Positions 8,191 through 16,121 of a stretch of 27,604 nt of DNA are shown here, piece after piece. The notes beneath the pieces are model-generated. The model was given only the letters and a program-made list of their open reading frames with translations. It did no database searches and was not told the DNA's origin. Both the position numbers and the translations under genes were made by a program. Within the stretch, counting starts at the first letter, position 1, and each line of letters begins with the position of its first letter. This stretch comes from a virus. The stretch lies in the IMG/VR virus record IMGVR_UViG_3300031758_000451, positions 1-27,604 of that record; one strand, given 5' to 3'.

Positions 8191-10158
8191 ATGAACATAA
8201 CCAAACTATACCAACAGCTACAAGAGGGTAAAACGTCCCGCGATTACTTCGTTAAAGAAGCACGCAGACAATTTCCACAGTTCATCAGTCCAGTGACTTC
8301 TTTTAAAGACGCTGTGAACATACTAAAAGGAAAAAGACTAGTATCAGAGAACGTAACCAAAGAGGTAAGCGGTGCATTCTTCGATGCTCCAACTTTTAAA
8401 AACGAATTACAAACCACCGAAGAATCTTTACAGGAGATAAAGGGCGTAGACGAAGAACTTCTTGATATAGTGCTTAAGTACGTTAAAGATCCTGACGAAG
8501 CTATACAGTATATAAAGAGGGGAATGCCGGATTGGTTAGAAGCTAATCTAGATAGAGACGAAGATTATAAGAATTATTTAAAAAGTACGAGAGGAGTAGA
8601 TCTATACCCCGGAAACATGGGAGATGAGATGTCTGCTCCTAGAGAAGGAAAAATAAACGAAGCCCACAAACTTGACACAGAGCAGATATTGGATCGCATG
8701 TCTCCTTACGCTGTTAGAAAGGGCATAGAGTTAGAGTTGAAGAAAGAAAAGGTGATAGACAACACTACACTCAATAAAATCAAGACCCGTGTCGCTAAGA
8801 AGCTTCAAAAAAATAAAAACGCTTACGAAGACCAAGTTTTCTCAAACGTTAAAGAAATAGACAAAAAAGATAAGCAATTAGAAACAAAGGAAGTAACCCA
8901 AGAGTTGAACGATAAACACAACTCAATGAAAAAAATTAAGGGGTACAAAGAAGAGAAGGCAAACACAAAAGCTTCTAAGAAAGAAAACAGAAAGGGAAAA
9001 CCTAAAGGCGTAAAAGTGATGCCTGACAAAGGCGTTACTGGATCTGAAAAGATATTAAAAGAAGACATTCAGGATAGAGCAGACGCTATTAATAGGTTCG
9101 CTAGACTAGTTAAATCTAAAAACATCGAAGATATAAAAAACGAATTAGAAGCGATAGTACAGTTTCCAGAACAGAGCAGTATTACGCCTAGTGAAGCAAC
9201 AAAGATAATTAAAAAATATTGCACACCAGAAGAAGCTCAGCAGATATTAGACGACATAAATCAACCAATGACCGATCCAGCTGGTGGCAGCGGTTTATCT
9301 TCTCATCTTGAAGAGGATGAATTTAGAGCACCAACAAACAAACCGTTGGTTAACAAAGAAGAGGTGGACGACCAAGAATTGGAAGCATTAAAAATGAAAG
9401 TTATAGGTTGGTATAAAAAAAATTATACTAATTCAAAATCACCGCTCGTTTCAAAATGGGCAACTGAATTTGAGGCAGACGTAAACAGAGCTACAAACAA
9501 ACAAGAAATCAAACAAGTCGTAGATAGCATATTGATGGGAGATACAACCACCGCTATGACTAACTTGGGTTTAAACGAAGACAAAGCGGAGGTGTTGAAC
9601 AATATAAAAGAGTTTTTACAAGAGTACAGCTACTTGGAATACCACCAAGGCATGGAAGTAAACACACCAGACGGTCCCGGAGTAGTTAAAGAAATAATGG
9701 GCGGTACGTTAACTATAGAGTTGGAAGACAGCGCTTTAAGAGACTATCAGATGAACGTGATAAACAAAGCAACAACAGATAGTAAAGAACAACCAAAACA
9801 AACACCGCAAGCCGCAGCAGTCGACAAAGACAAAGAAGATAGGGACGCAGCATTCTCAAAGTTTCCTTTTGGCAACCTTGGCAGCGTAAAGGGCCCAGAC
9901 ACTGGAATAAAGAAAGAGGCCTACAAGAACATGACACACGAAGAGAAACTTAAAGCGATAATGGAAAAAGTTCAAGCGATGGAAGAGGGCGAAAAGAAAC
10001 ACAAGGCTTTGGACATTGTAAAGAAGAAGTTGAAAGAGGCTACAAAAATCCACGCAGGAGGAGAAGTTTTTTTTAAGAAAGATTCAGAAGTACCAGGATT
10101 TGAAGCTGATCTAAAATCAGCAGGAGTTAAATACACAAAAGAGAGAGTAGCATCATGA
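8191..10158 (+). CDS. Large multi-domain head-cluster protein, function unknown
   Basis: 655 residues, Lys/Glu-rich. Domains by eye: an N-terminal helical module (about 1-60, L-Y-Q-Q-L-Q-E-G-K-T-S-R-D-Y-F-V-K-E-A-R); a conserved-looking acidic segment at about 70-150; a D-R-M-S-P-Y-A-V-R-K-G-I-E-L-E-L helical module (about 170-215); a highly charged linker (about 225-290); a helical module at about 400-450 (G-W-Y-K-K-N-Y-T); a small SH3-like module at about 486-525 (V-N-T-P-D-G-P-G-V-V-K-E-I); and a charged C-terminus. The start ATG at 8191 follows the basic small gene by 11 bases, and the stop overlaps the protease start (ATGA). Being translationally coupled to the protease it may be a prohead core component that is processed or expelled, but no family was recognised. 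Confidence 0.7.
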   Translation: MNITKLYQQLQEGKTSRDYFVKEARRQFPQFISPVTSFKDAVNILKGKRLVSENVTKEVSGAFFDAPTFKNELQTTEESLQEIKGVDEELLDIVLKYVKDPDEAIQYIKRGMPDWLEANLDRDEDYKNYLKSTRGVDLYPGNMGDEMSAPREGKINEAHKLDTEQILDRMSPYAVRKGIELELKKEKVIDNTTLNKIKTRVAKKLQKNKNAYEDQVFSNVKEIDKKDKQLETKEVTQELNDKHNSMKKIKGYKEEKANTKASKKENRKGKPKGVKVMPDKGVTGSEKILKEDIQDRADAINRFARLVKSKNIEDIKNELEAIVQFPEQSSITPSEATKIIKKYCTPEEAQQILDDINQPMTDPAGGSGLSSHLEEDEFRAPTNKPLVNKEEVDDQELEALKMKVIGWYKKNYTNSKSPLVSKWATEFEADVNRATNKQEIKQVVDSILMGDTTTAMTNLGLNEDKAEVLNNIKEFLQEYSYLEYHQGMEVNTPDGPGVVKEIMGGTLTIELEDSALRDYQMNVINKATTDSKEQPKQTPQAAAVDKDKEDRDAAFSKFPFGNLGSVKGPDTGIKKEAYKNMTHEEKLKAIMEKVQAMEEGEKKHKALDIVKKKLKEATKIHAGGEVFFKKDSEVPGFEADLKSAGVKYTKERVAS

Positions 10159-10790
10159 GCAAACAACTTTTAATAGAGCATTCTTTTTTTACACCAACTA
10201 TTAACTTACACGAGGGATTAAAAAACCAAAACGGTAACCTTATAGTTAGGGGTAAAGTGCAAGCTAGCGACAAACCAAACGCAAACCGCAGAGTGTATCC
10301 TTACGAAACTCTGTTCGAACAGGTTAAAAAATACGTCGACGGTCCTATAAAAGAGAAGCGTGCGCTCGGAGAACTGGATCACCCAGAGAGCTCTATCATA
10401 AATTTGAAAAACGTTTCTCACAACATACTGGATCTTTGGTGGGAAGGTAAAGACGTTTTCGGTACTATCGAAATACTGCCTACTCCCTCTGGTAACATAC
10501 TCAAAGAGCTTTTTTTAAACAACATAACTGTAGGCATATCCTCAAGGGCTTTGGGTTCAACCACTCCCATGGCAGAAGGCTTAGTGAAAGTTGAAGAAGA
10601 TTTGGAATTGATATGTTGGGACTTTGTTAGTCAACCCTCAACCTACGGTTCTTACATGAAACCTGTTAACGGTTTAAGAGAGTCTTACGACGCAACAATC
10701 ATAACTCAAACGCAAAACAAATACACAAACGTTAACAATTTGATGAGAGACATCATATGTGAAATGTCGGGTGTATGTTGCATAAACTAA
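10155..10790 (+). CDS. gp21: Prohead core protease (T4 gp21-like serine protease)
   Basis: 211 residues, the length of T4 gp21. It cleaves scaffold and capsid proteins during head maturation. The fold signature is clear: R-R-V-Y-P near residue 45, the catalytic-His block G-E-L-D-H-P-E with H76, and the catalytic-Ser block V-G-I-S-S-R-A-L-G with S129/S130. W-D-F-V-S-Q-P-S-T at about 155-163 is also typical. The ATG overlaps the stop of the 655-residue gene (ATGA), consistent with translational coupling. The C-terminal ~35 residues (after the V-N-G-L block) are less conserved-looking. The likely substrates, the gp22-like scaffold and gp23-like capsid, are encoded immediately downstream. Confidence 0.93.
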   Translation: MSKQLLIEHSFFTPTINLHEGLKNQNGNLIVRGKVQASDKPNANRRVYPYETLFEQVKKYVDGPIKEKRALGELDHPESSIINLKNVSHNILDLWWEGKDVFGTIEILPTPSGNILKELFLNNITVGISSRALGSTTPMAEGLVKVEEDLELICWDFVSQPSTYGSYMKPVNGLRESYDATIITQTQNKYTNVNNLMRDIICEMSGVCCIN

Positions 10791-10795
10791 TAAAA

Positions 10796-11164
10796 ATGAA
10801 ACTATTTGAAATATTAAGCGAAGAGTTTTCAGCAAACGATCCGGTGTTAATGGCTCTTAGAGCTGCTAAAGATACTAGACAAAAAAACTTAAAAGCCTAC
10901 GCCGCTAGTATGAAAAAAAGGGTGTATGGAAAGAAGAGAGAAGACCTCGTAGACAGATTAGAAACTCTTAACGATGATCTTTTGGATTTGTATAAACAAA
11001 AAAAGCAAGCGTTTATAGACATGGAATTAGACGCGGGTGAGAAAGGAAGTTCGTGGAGCGACCAAGATGCTAACGAATACGGTGATATGCTAAACAGCAT
11101 TGATGAAAAAATAGACTCTTTGATAAAAACTAGACAAAAGATTGAAATAGCTTTATCGTACTAA
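10796..11164 (+). CDS. Small helical coiled-coil protein of the head cluster
   Basis: 122 residues from the ATG at 10796 (M-K-L-F-E-I-L-S-E), 5 bases after the protease stop. An in-frame ATG at 10775 would overlap the protease by 16 bases and add a poor leader peptide, so the later start is preferred. The protein is charged and helical, with two likely coiled-coil segments (about residues 40-75 and 95-120). No signal peptide or enzyme motif is seen. It is the last gene before a strong terminator, closing the transcription unit that contains the protease. A small core or assembly factor is possible; function unknown. Confidence 0.75.
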   Translation: MKLFEILSEEFSANDPVLMALRAAKDTRQKNLKAYAASMKKRVYGKKREDLVDRLETLNDDLLDLYKQKKQAFIDMELDAGEKGSSWSDQDANEYGDMLNSIDEKIDSLIKTRQKIEIALSY

Positions 11165-11191
11165 TAAGAAAAGCAAAATATTTTTAGAAAT

Positions 11192-11216
11192 AGCTAACTT
11201 TTTGTTAGCTTTTTTT
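11192..11216 (+). terminator. Rho-independent terminator
   Basis: AGCTAAC (11192-11198), loop TTTTT, GTTAGCT (11204-11210), then TTTTTT. Perfect 7-bp stem followed by a U-run. It separates the portal-to-protease unit from the scaffold/capsid unit. Confidence 0.85.
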
Positions 11217-11247
11217 GTGTATATACATATTCTACAAAAAATGCACG

Positions 11248-11255
11248 TATTTATT
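11248..11255 (+). promoter_or_regulatory. Candidate late promoter element TATTTATT for scaffold/capsid
   Basis: CGTATTTATTGG lies just after the terminator and 94 bases before the scaffold ATG. Its place at the head of the capsid unit is consistent with the same element seen before other units, though here it would create a long leader. Confidence 0.5.
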
Positions 11256-11349
11256 GGTAAATGCGCAAATCTCACTATTGCGCTAAATCAATGAAACCTC
11301 ATATTGCTTCCCTCCCCCAAATAAGCAATTAAAAATCAAAGGAAACATA
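11256..11349 (+). other. Structured 5' leader of the scaffold/capsid mRNA
   Basis: Two hairpins are visible. The first is GCGCAA (11263-11268) with TTGCGC (11278-11283). The second is ATTGCTT (11303-11309) with AAGCAAT (11323-11329), enclosing a pyrimidine-rich loop CCCTCCCCC. A Shine-Dalgarno-like AAAGGA (11338-11343) lies 6 bases before the ATG, one of the few in the window. The structures may protect a very abundant mRNA from 5' decay or tune translation. Confidence 0.45.
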
Positions 11350-12372
11350 ATGGAAACAAACATTTACAAGCAATCACTTCTTGATGCTAAAGCGGTGCGT
11401 GCGAGCATTATCGCTAACGCAAAAGCTGAACTTCAAGAGGCAATTGAGCCAAAGATCCAAGACATGATACGCACTAAGCTATCAGAAGAATTGGAAGAAG
11501 AACTCGAAGAGGAAGTAGAAGAAGGATACGACATGGAAGAAGGCGAAACTCACGAAGAAGGCTACTACGGCGAAAAAGAAGATCAAACAATGTCTGAAGA
11601 CGACGTTACAGACGCAACTTTGGAAGAAATTCTTGCCGAATTAGACGCTTTGGAAGAAGACCAGAACCTTAACGAAGTAGAAGAAAACGTTGAAGAAGAA
11701 GGCTACAACATGGAAGAAGGAGTTGAAGAGGCTGAAGAAGAAGCCGAAGACGACGAAACCGTTGATGCAGAAATCGAAGACGAAGAAGAAACTACTGACG
11801 ACGAAACCAAAGTTGTAGACATCACTCTTGGCGACCTCAAACAAGTTCTACAGTCTGTAATGGCACAAAAAGACACGACCGCCGACGAATTCGAAGCAAG
11901 CGAAGAAGAGTCAGAAGAAAGCTCAGAAGAGCCTTTATCTCTTGACGAAATCTTGGCAGAATTAGAAGAAGCCGAAGGTCACAAAGAAGAAAAGCACGAA
12001 GAAGGTAAAAAAGTTGAAGAGATGGAAAAAGAGCTAGAAGAAGCAAAAAACACTATAGCTGCTTTAAATGAAACTCTACAAGACATCAACCTATTGAATG
12101 CGAAGCTTCTTTACATGAACAAAATTTTCAAAGCAAAAACTTTGACAGAATCAGAAAAAGTAAAAGTAATTAAAGCTTTCGATAGATCTACTTCTGTTAA
12201 AGAGGTTAAAAACACTTTTGAAACATTAAAAGAATCTTTAAGCGTTAAAAAATCACAGCTAAAAGAATCTGTAGGTTTTGCATCGAAAGCCGCGGGCGTA
12301 GCACCTAGCAAACCAATCATCGAATCAAACGATTTCGTTTCTAGATGGCAAAAAATCGCAGGCATTAAATAA
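11350..12372 (+). CDS. gp22: Prohead scaffold / core protein (T4 gp22-like)
   Basis: 340 residues. Residues about 40-230 are extremely acidic, with long runs of Glu and Asp, including two similar E-E-G-Y-(D/N)-M-E-E-G blocks, as expected for a prohead core protein that is later degraded and expelled. The C-terminal third is helical (L-N-A-K-L-L-Y-M-N-K-I-F-K-A-K at about 252-266) and ends F-V-S-R-W-Q-K-I-A-G-I-K, a tail typical of gp22-like proteins that contacts the shell. The gene sits directly before the major capsid protein, as in T4, with 21 bases between. It has its own leader and upstream terminator. Many [L/I]-x-E sites could serve as cleavage sites for the gp21-like protease, but none is provable here. 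Confidence 0.85.
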   Translation: METNIYKQSLLDAKAVRASIIANAKAELQEAIEPKIQDMIRTKLSEELEEELEEEVEEGYDMEEGETHEEGYYGEKEDQTMSEDDVTDATLEEILAELDALEEDQNLNEVEENVEEEGYNMEEGVEEAEEEAEDDETVDAEIEDEEETTDDETKVVDITLGDLKQVLQSVMAQKDTTADEFEASEEESEESSEEPLSLDEILAELEEAEGHKEEKHEEGKKVEEMEKELEEAKNTIAALNETLQDINLLNAKLLYMNKIFKAKTLTESEKVKVIKAFDRSTSVKEVKNTFETLKESLSVKKSQLKESVGFASKAAGVAPSKPIIESNDFVSRWQKIAGIK

Positions 12373-12393
12373 CAACAAAAAAAACTAATAACA

Positions 12394-14067
12394 ATGGCAA
12401 ATTTAGTACAATCTTTACTAAAAGAATCAGCCCAATCAACTTTCGAGAGCCAAACTAGCGTTGCTAGCAGACTCGCAAAGAAATGGGAAAAATCTGGACT
12501 CCTAGAGGGACTCCAAGATTACGAAAAGAATAACATGTCTGTTATTCTAGAAAACCAAGCTAAGCAGCTTGTAATCGAATCATCACAAACAAACGGTGGC
12601 TTAAACTCAGGCGGTGCTACTTTCACTCCTGGTACCGGCGAACAGTGGGCGGGCGTTGCTCTTCCTTTGGTTCGTAAAATCTTAGGCCAAATCGCATCTA
12701 AAGAGTTCGTTAGCGTACAGCCGATGAATCTTCCTGCTGGTCTAGTGTTCTATTTGGATTTCCAATACGGAGATTCTAAGAGACCATTCGCTTCAGGCGA
12801 TTCTATCTACGGTACTCCGTCTAGCAACTTTGGTAACTTAGCAGCAGGTGCTCTTTACGGAGCTGGTAAATTCGGTTATTCTCTTAACCAATTCTCTGCT
12901 TCAATCTCATCATCAGCTGCAAATTTTGCTTCTGCTTCTGCTACTTGGGCTGAATTGGAATTCAACTCTGATTTCTCAGCTTCTGCAGCTGCAAGAACAA
13001 TCACAAAAGTAACAGTTCCTACATCTTCTATTGATGCTAACATCAACATTGATGGCGTAAGAGCTTTCATCATCACATCTGGTTCTACAGTTAACTCTGC
13101 TGATAACTTACAGCAATTCACTGTTCTTTCTTCAAGTGCTGCTGGTGTGTTTGTTAACTTCTTCGTAAACAAGGCTTTGAGCACTTTTAGCGCTCCTCTT
13201 ACTTACGTTGTTAACTACAACAAGAAGACAGACTTCAACACTCGCGGTGATTTCGAAGACAGAACAGGTGCTCCTTCAGTTCCTAACGCTGCTAGCAACA
13301 CATCTATCGTTATCCCTGAGATCAACGTACAGATGAAGTCTCAGACAGTTTCTGCTAAGACTCGTAAGTTGAAAGCGCAGTGGACTCCTGAATTTGCGCA
13401 AGACCTTAACGCTTACCACTCACTTGACGCTGAAGCTGAATTGACTGGTATCCTTTCTGAGCACATCTCTCTTGAGATCGACCTCGAAGTATTGGATATG
13501 TTAATTCAAAACGCTCCTACAGTTGAGTACTGGTCTGCTAAGGTTGGTAACCAAATCAACAACACCACAACTGGCTTTGATGTTAACACAGCGGGTGTTT
13601 ACTACACTCAAATGTCTTGGTTCCAAACTTTGGGCATCAAGATGCAAAAGGTTTCTAACATCATCCATCAGCGTACTTTACGCGGTGGCGCTAACTTCAT
13701 CGTAGTATCTCCAACAATCGCTACAATCCTTGAGTCAATCCCTGGATTCGCTGCTGATACTGACGGAGCTGCTGACACAATGAAGTACGCTTTCGGTGTA
13801 CAGAAGATCGGTGCGCTTAACAGCCGTTACAAAGTGTACAAGAACCCCTACATGACTGAGAACGTGATCCTTATGGGTCTTCGTGGAAATCAATTCCTTG
13901 AGTGCGGCGCGGTTTACTCTCCGTACGTTCCATTGATCATGACTCCTCTTGTGTACGATCCTAACACTTTTACTCCGCGTAAAGGTATCATGACTCGTTA
14001 CGCTATGACTATGGTGAGACCAGAATTTTACGGATTGGTTGTTGTGGCTGACACAAACGTGATCTAA
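12394..14067 (+). CDS. gp23: Major capsid protein (T4 gp23-like, HK97 fold)
   Basis: 557 residues, close to T4 gp23 (521). It forms the hexamers of the head shell. Family signals are the N-terminal amphipathic delta region (residues 1-60, L-L-K-E-S-A-Q), the G-E-Q-W-A-G-V-A-L-P-L-V-R-K-I-L-G segment (about 81-97), F-V-S-V-Q-P-M at about 105-111, A-R-K-L-K-A-Q-W-T-P-E-like text near 325, and the C-terminal T-R-Y-A-M-T-M-V-R-P-E-F-Y-G. The pre-cleavage N-terminus contains I-L-E at 51-53, which fits the [I/L]-x-E cleavage rule of gp21 proteases. Codons are visibly different from neighbours (more GCT, TCT, CGT, CTT), consistent with very high expression. A terminator follows 21 bases after the stop. 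Confidence 0.96.
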   Translation: MANLVQSLLKESAQSTFESQTSVASRLAKKWEKSGLLEGLQDYEKNNMSVILENQAKQLVIESSQTNGGLNSGGATFTPGTGEQWAGVALPLVRKILGQIASKEFVSVQPMNLPAGLVFYLDFQYGDSKRPFASGDSIYGTPSSNFGNLAAGALYGAGKFGYSLNQFSASISSSAANFASASATWAELEFNSDFSASAAARTITKVTVPTSSIDANINIDGVRAFIITSGSTVNSADNLQQFTVLSSSAAGVFVNFFVNKALSTFSAPLTYVVNYNKKTDFNTRGDFEDRTGAPSVPNAASNTSIVIPEINVQMKSQTVSAKTRKLKAQWTPEFAQDLNAYHSLDAEAELTGILSEHISLEIDLEVLDMLIQNAPTVEYWSAKVGNQINNTTTGFDVNTAGVYYTQMSWFQTLGIKMQKVSNIIHQRTLRGGANFIVVSPTIATILESIPGFAADTDGAADTMKYAFGVQKIGALNSRYKVYKNPYMTENVILMGLRGNQFLECGAVYSPYVPLIMTPLVYDPNTFTPRKGIMTRYAMTMVRPEFYGLVVVADTNVI

Positions 14068-14088
14068 TAAGCTCACAATAAATAAAAT

Positions 14089-14118
14089 AAGGTCGATCCC
14101 GTAAGGTCGGCCTTTTTT
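14089..14118 (+). terminator. Rho-independent terminator after the capsid gene
   Basis: AAGGTCG (14089-14095) pairs with CGGCCTT (14108-14114) through one G-U pair, followed by a T-run to 14118. Confidence 0.8.
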
Positions 14119-14120
14119 AT

Positions 14121-14210
14121 GCTCCCAAGTGATCCCGGAGCTCACCCCTTAGCTCTATTGTCCAATACAATGTAACATATAAGCTAAAAATGAGCTTCCC
14201 CATGAGCTCC
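14121..14210. repeat. Cluster of GAGCT inverted repeats in the capsid-phoH gap
   Basis: GGAGCTCA (14137-14144) is a perfect inverted repeat of TGAGCTCC (14203-14210). Each arm also folds locally: GAGCT-N8-AGCTC occurs at 14138-14155 and again at 14192-14209. GCTCC at 14121-14125 could pair with GGAGC at 14137-14141 as well. On the minus strand the second hairpin is followed by TTTTT, so it could act as a terminator against antisense reads. No ORF is supported in this gap (14068-14276). Confidence 0.4.
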
Positions 14211-14251
14211 AAATCACTTCTAGTAAATTAACGCTATTGCGTGCCACTACA

Positions 14252-14259
14252 TATTTATA
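14252..14259 (+). promoter_or_regulatory. Candidate late promoter element TATTTATA before phoH
   Basis: ACATATTTATAGG lies 17 bases before the ATG at 14277, the same spacing as before the gene at 1668 and close to that before 6029. It supports choosing the ATG at 14277 rather than an upstream GTG at 14241, which would place the element inside the coding region. Confidence 0.55.
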
Positions 14260-14276
14260 GGAAACACAGTTGTAAG

Positions 14277-14951
14277 ATGGAAAATCAAGACGTTTCGCAA
14301 AAAAGAAAGCCGAAAAATCCGATAAAGTTTCAAGTTTCATTGAACGAGGAGCAAAAAGAAGCAAAATCGATCATACTGGCGAACAAGATAACGGTTTTAA
14401 AAGGACAAGCCGGTTCAGGTAAGTCGTTGGTAGCAGCACAGGTAGCTTTGGACATGTTGTTTAAAAGGGACGTTGAAAAGATCATACTCACTAGACCCGC
14501 TGTCACATCTGGAGAAGAGATAGGATACCTTCCTGGTGATAAGGACGCTAAGTTGGCTCCCTACACCGCGGCGATATACGACCAAATGTACAGGTTATAC
14601 AACAAAGAAAAGATAGATAAAGAGGTTTCAGAAGGACGAATAGAAGTTATACCCGTTGGTTTCCTAAGGGGACGCAATTTTACCAACTGCGCAATTGTGT
14701 GCGACGAATCACAAAACGTGACACACCGTCAAATGGAATTGTTGTTGGGTAGAATGTGCAGTGGAAGCAAGATGATTGTGGTAGGAGATACGTCTCAGAT
14801 AGATTTGAAAGACAGAAAGATGAGCGGTTTTCAATTTCTGTGCACAAACTTTAAAGAAGTGCCAGGATTCGCGGTAGTGTCTTTGAAAACCAATCACAGA
14901 GACCCAATAGTAGAAGACATACTAAAAATATATAAAGAACACACAGACTAA
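14277..14951 (+). CDS. phoH: PhoH-like P-loop ATPase
   Basis: 224 residues from ATG 14277. The in-frame GTG at 14241 is rejected because the TATTTATA element lies between them. Walker A is G-Q-A-G-S-G-K-S at residues 43-50, Walker B C-A-I-V-C-D-E-S-Q at 138-146, and V-V-G-D-T-S-Q-I-D at 168-176 is the sensor region; T-R-P-A-V at 72-76 and N-H-R-D-P at 206-210 are also PhoH hallmarks. PhoH proteins are predicted ATPases related to helicases and are frequent in marine phages, where the exact role is unsettled. The gene lies between the capsid terminator and the neck genes, with 2 bases before the next ATG, so it heads the neck-gene unit. The location inside the virion region is notable for a non-structural enzyme. 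Confidence 0.93.
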   Translation: MENQDVSQKRKPKNPIKFQVSLNEEQKEAKSIILANKITVLKGQAGSGKSLVAAQVALDMLFKRDVEKIILTRPAVTSGEEIGYLPGDKDAKLAPYTAAIYDQMYRLYNKEKIDKEVSEGRIEVIPVGFLRGRNFTNCAIVCDESQNVTHRQMELLLGRMCSGSKMIVVGDTSQIDLKDRKMSGFQFLCTNFKEVPGFAVVSLKTNHRDPIVEDILKIYKEHTD

Positions 14952-14953
14952 AG

Positions 14954-16120
14954 ATGCCAAATCCATTAATATATGACGGTACGCCAATAGCGATATCAGG
15001 AAGCACGCCTTTCGGATTCTACGATAACGATGCCCAGTTCCAATCAGACGGTCCCAAAGTAGCTACGTTTGTGGCGAGAAAGTTGGGATACGGCGTTATG
15101 GACGTAGAATTGGACGATTTAAACATATACGCTTGCTTCGAAGAAGCGGTGTCCATATACGCGGAAGAACTTTACCAATCCAAAATAAAGGACAACTACA
15201 TAAGTTTAGAGGGTTCGCCTACCGCCTCCCAACTGAACAACATAGTTGTGACTCCAAATCTCCAAAACATAGTTGCGATTGCAAGCGATTACGGAGAACA
15301 GGTTGGAGTAGGAGGAAACGTAGAGTGGTACACAGGTTCTTTGGACCTTAAGAAAAAAGTTCAAGTGTACGATATGAAACAGTGGGCGGTAGAAAACGCA
15401 AATCTACAACCGGGAGATAACATCATAATAAAGAGGATATTCTACGAAGCGAACCCAGCGGTTAACCAATACTATGATCCTTACATAGGTGGATCCATAA
15501 ACTACCAAGGCGCAACAGAAAACTTTGGTTGGGCGAGTTATTCCCCAGGTCTAAACTTCGTTCTATTCCCTGTCTATTGGGACATTCAACGTATCCAACA
15601 AATAGAAATGTCAAACACCGTAAGAAGATCGGCGTTTACTTTCGAATTGATCAACAACAAATTACGCATATTTCCGATACCCGAAGACGAAGAGAGAAAG
15701 CTTTTCTTTCAATACTCAAAACAGAGCGAAGCTGGCAATCCGATATCTAGTAGCTACTACAACGGTAACACTGGCCTGGTAACAAACCCTTCGAACGTGC
15801 CTTACGGATTAGTGGTATACTCCCAAATAAACTACCCAGGCAAACAGTGGATCTACGAGTACACCTTGGCGTTAGCAGCAGAACTGCTTGGATTGATAAG
15901 GGGTAAGTACACAAACGTACCGATACCAGGATCTGAAGTTACTTTGAACGCTGGCGATTTGATAGCAAAAGGACAGAACAGACAGCAAGAATTAAGAGAC
16001 AAGTTGAGACAGGACTTCGACGACATGAGCAGAAAAGCACAGTTGGAGAGGAAACAGTCAGAGAACCAATCTCTCAGCGACACGTTAACAAACATACCAT
16101 TAATGATTTACATAGGATAA
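14954..16120 (+). CDS. gp13: Neck / head-completion protein (T4 gp13-like)
   Basis: 388 residues, near the length of T4 gp13 (309) with extra internal sequence. The N-terminus has G-S-T-P-F-G-F-Y-D-N-D and F-V-A-R-K-L-G-Y-G-V-M-D-V-E-L-D, typical of gp13-like neck proteins that bind the portal-side connector after packaging. A beta-rich middle (F-V-L-F-P-V-Y-W-D-I-Q-R-I-Q-Q-I-E) and a helical C-terminus with L-R-Q-D-F-D-D-M-S-R-K follow. It is directly followed (1 base) by a gp14-like gene, the same pairing and order as in T4. No enzymatic motif. Confidence 0.8.
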   Translation: MPNPLIYDGTPIAISGSTPFGFYDNDAQFQSDGPKVATFVARKLGYGVMDVELDDLNIYACFEEAVSIYAEELYQSKIKDNYISLEGSPTASQLNNIVVTPNLQNIVAIASDYGEQVGVGGNVEWYTGSLDLKKKVQVYDMKQWAVENANLQPGDNIIIKRIFYEANPAVNQYYDPYIGGSINYQGATENFGWASYSPGLNFVLFPVYWDIQRIQQIEMSNTVRRSAFTFELINNKLRIFPIPEDEERKLFFQYSKQSEAGNPISSSYYNGNTGLVTNPSNVPYGLVVYSQINYPGKQWIYEYTLALAAELLGLIRGKYTNVPIPGSEVTLNAGDLIAKGQNRQQELRDKLRQDFDDMSRKAQLERKQSENQSLSDTLTNIPLMIYIG

Positions 16121-16121
16121 C

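Noticed and set aside
10775-10795. ATG at 10775 as the start of the small coiled-coil gene
   Set aside because: It overlaps the protease by 16 bases; the ATG at 10796 is 5 bases after the protease stop and starts a sensible N-terminus.
1643-14259. Reading TATTTATA as minus-strand T4 late promoters (TATAAATA)
   Set aside because: No minus-strand gene is supported anywhere in the window, and the spacing is consistent with the + strand starts.
14241-14276. GTG at 14241 as the phoH start
   Set aside because: It would place the TATTTATA element inside the coding region; the ATG at 14277 has the same element-to-start spacing as another gene and gives a standard PhoH N-terminus.
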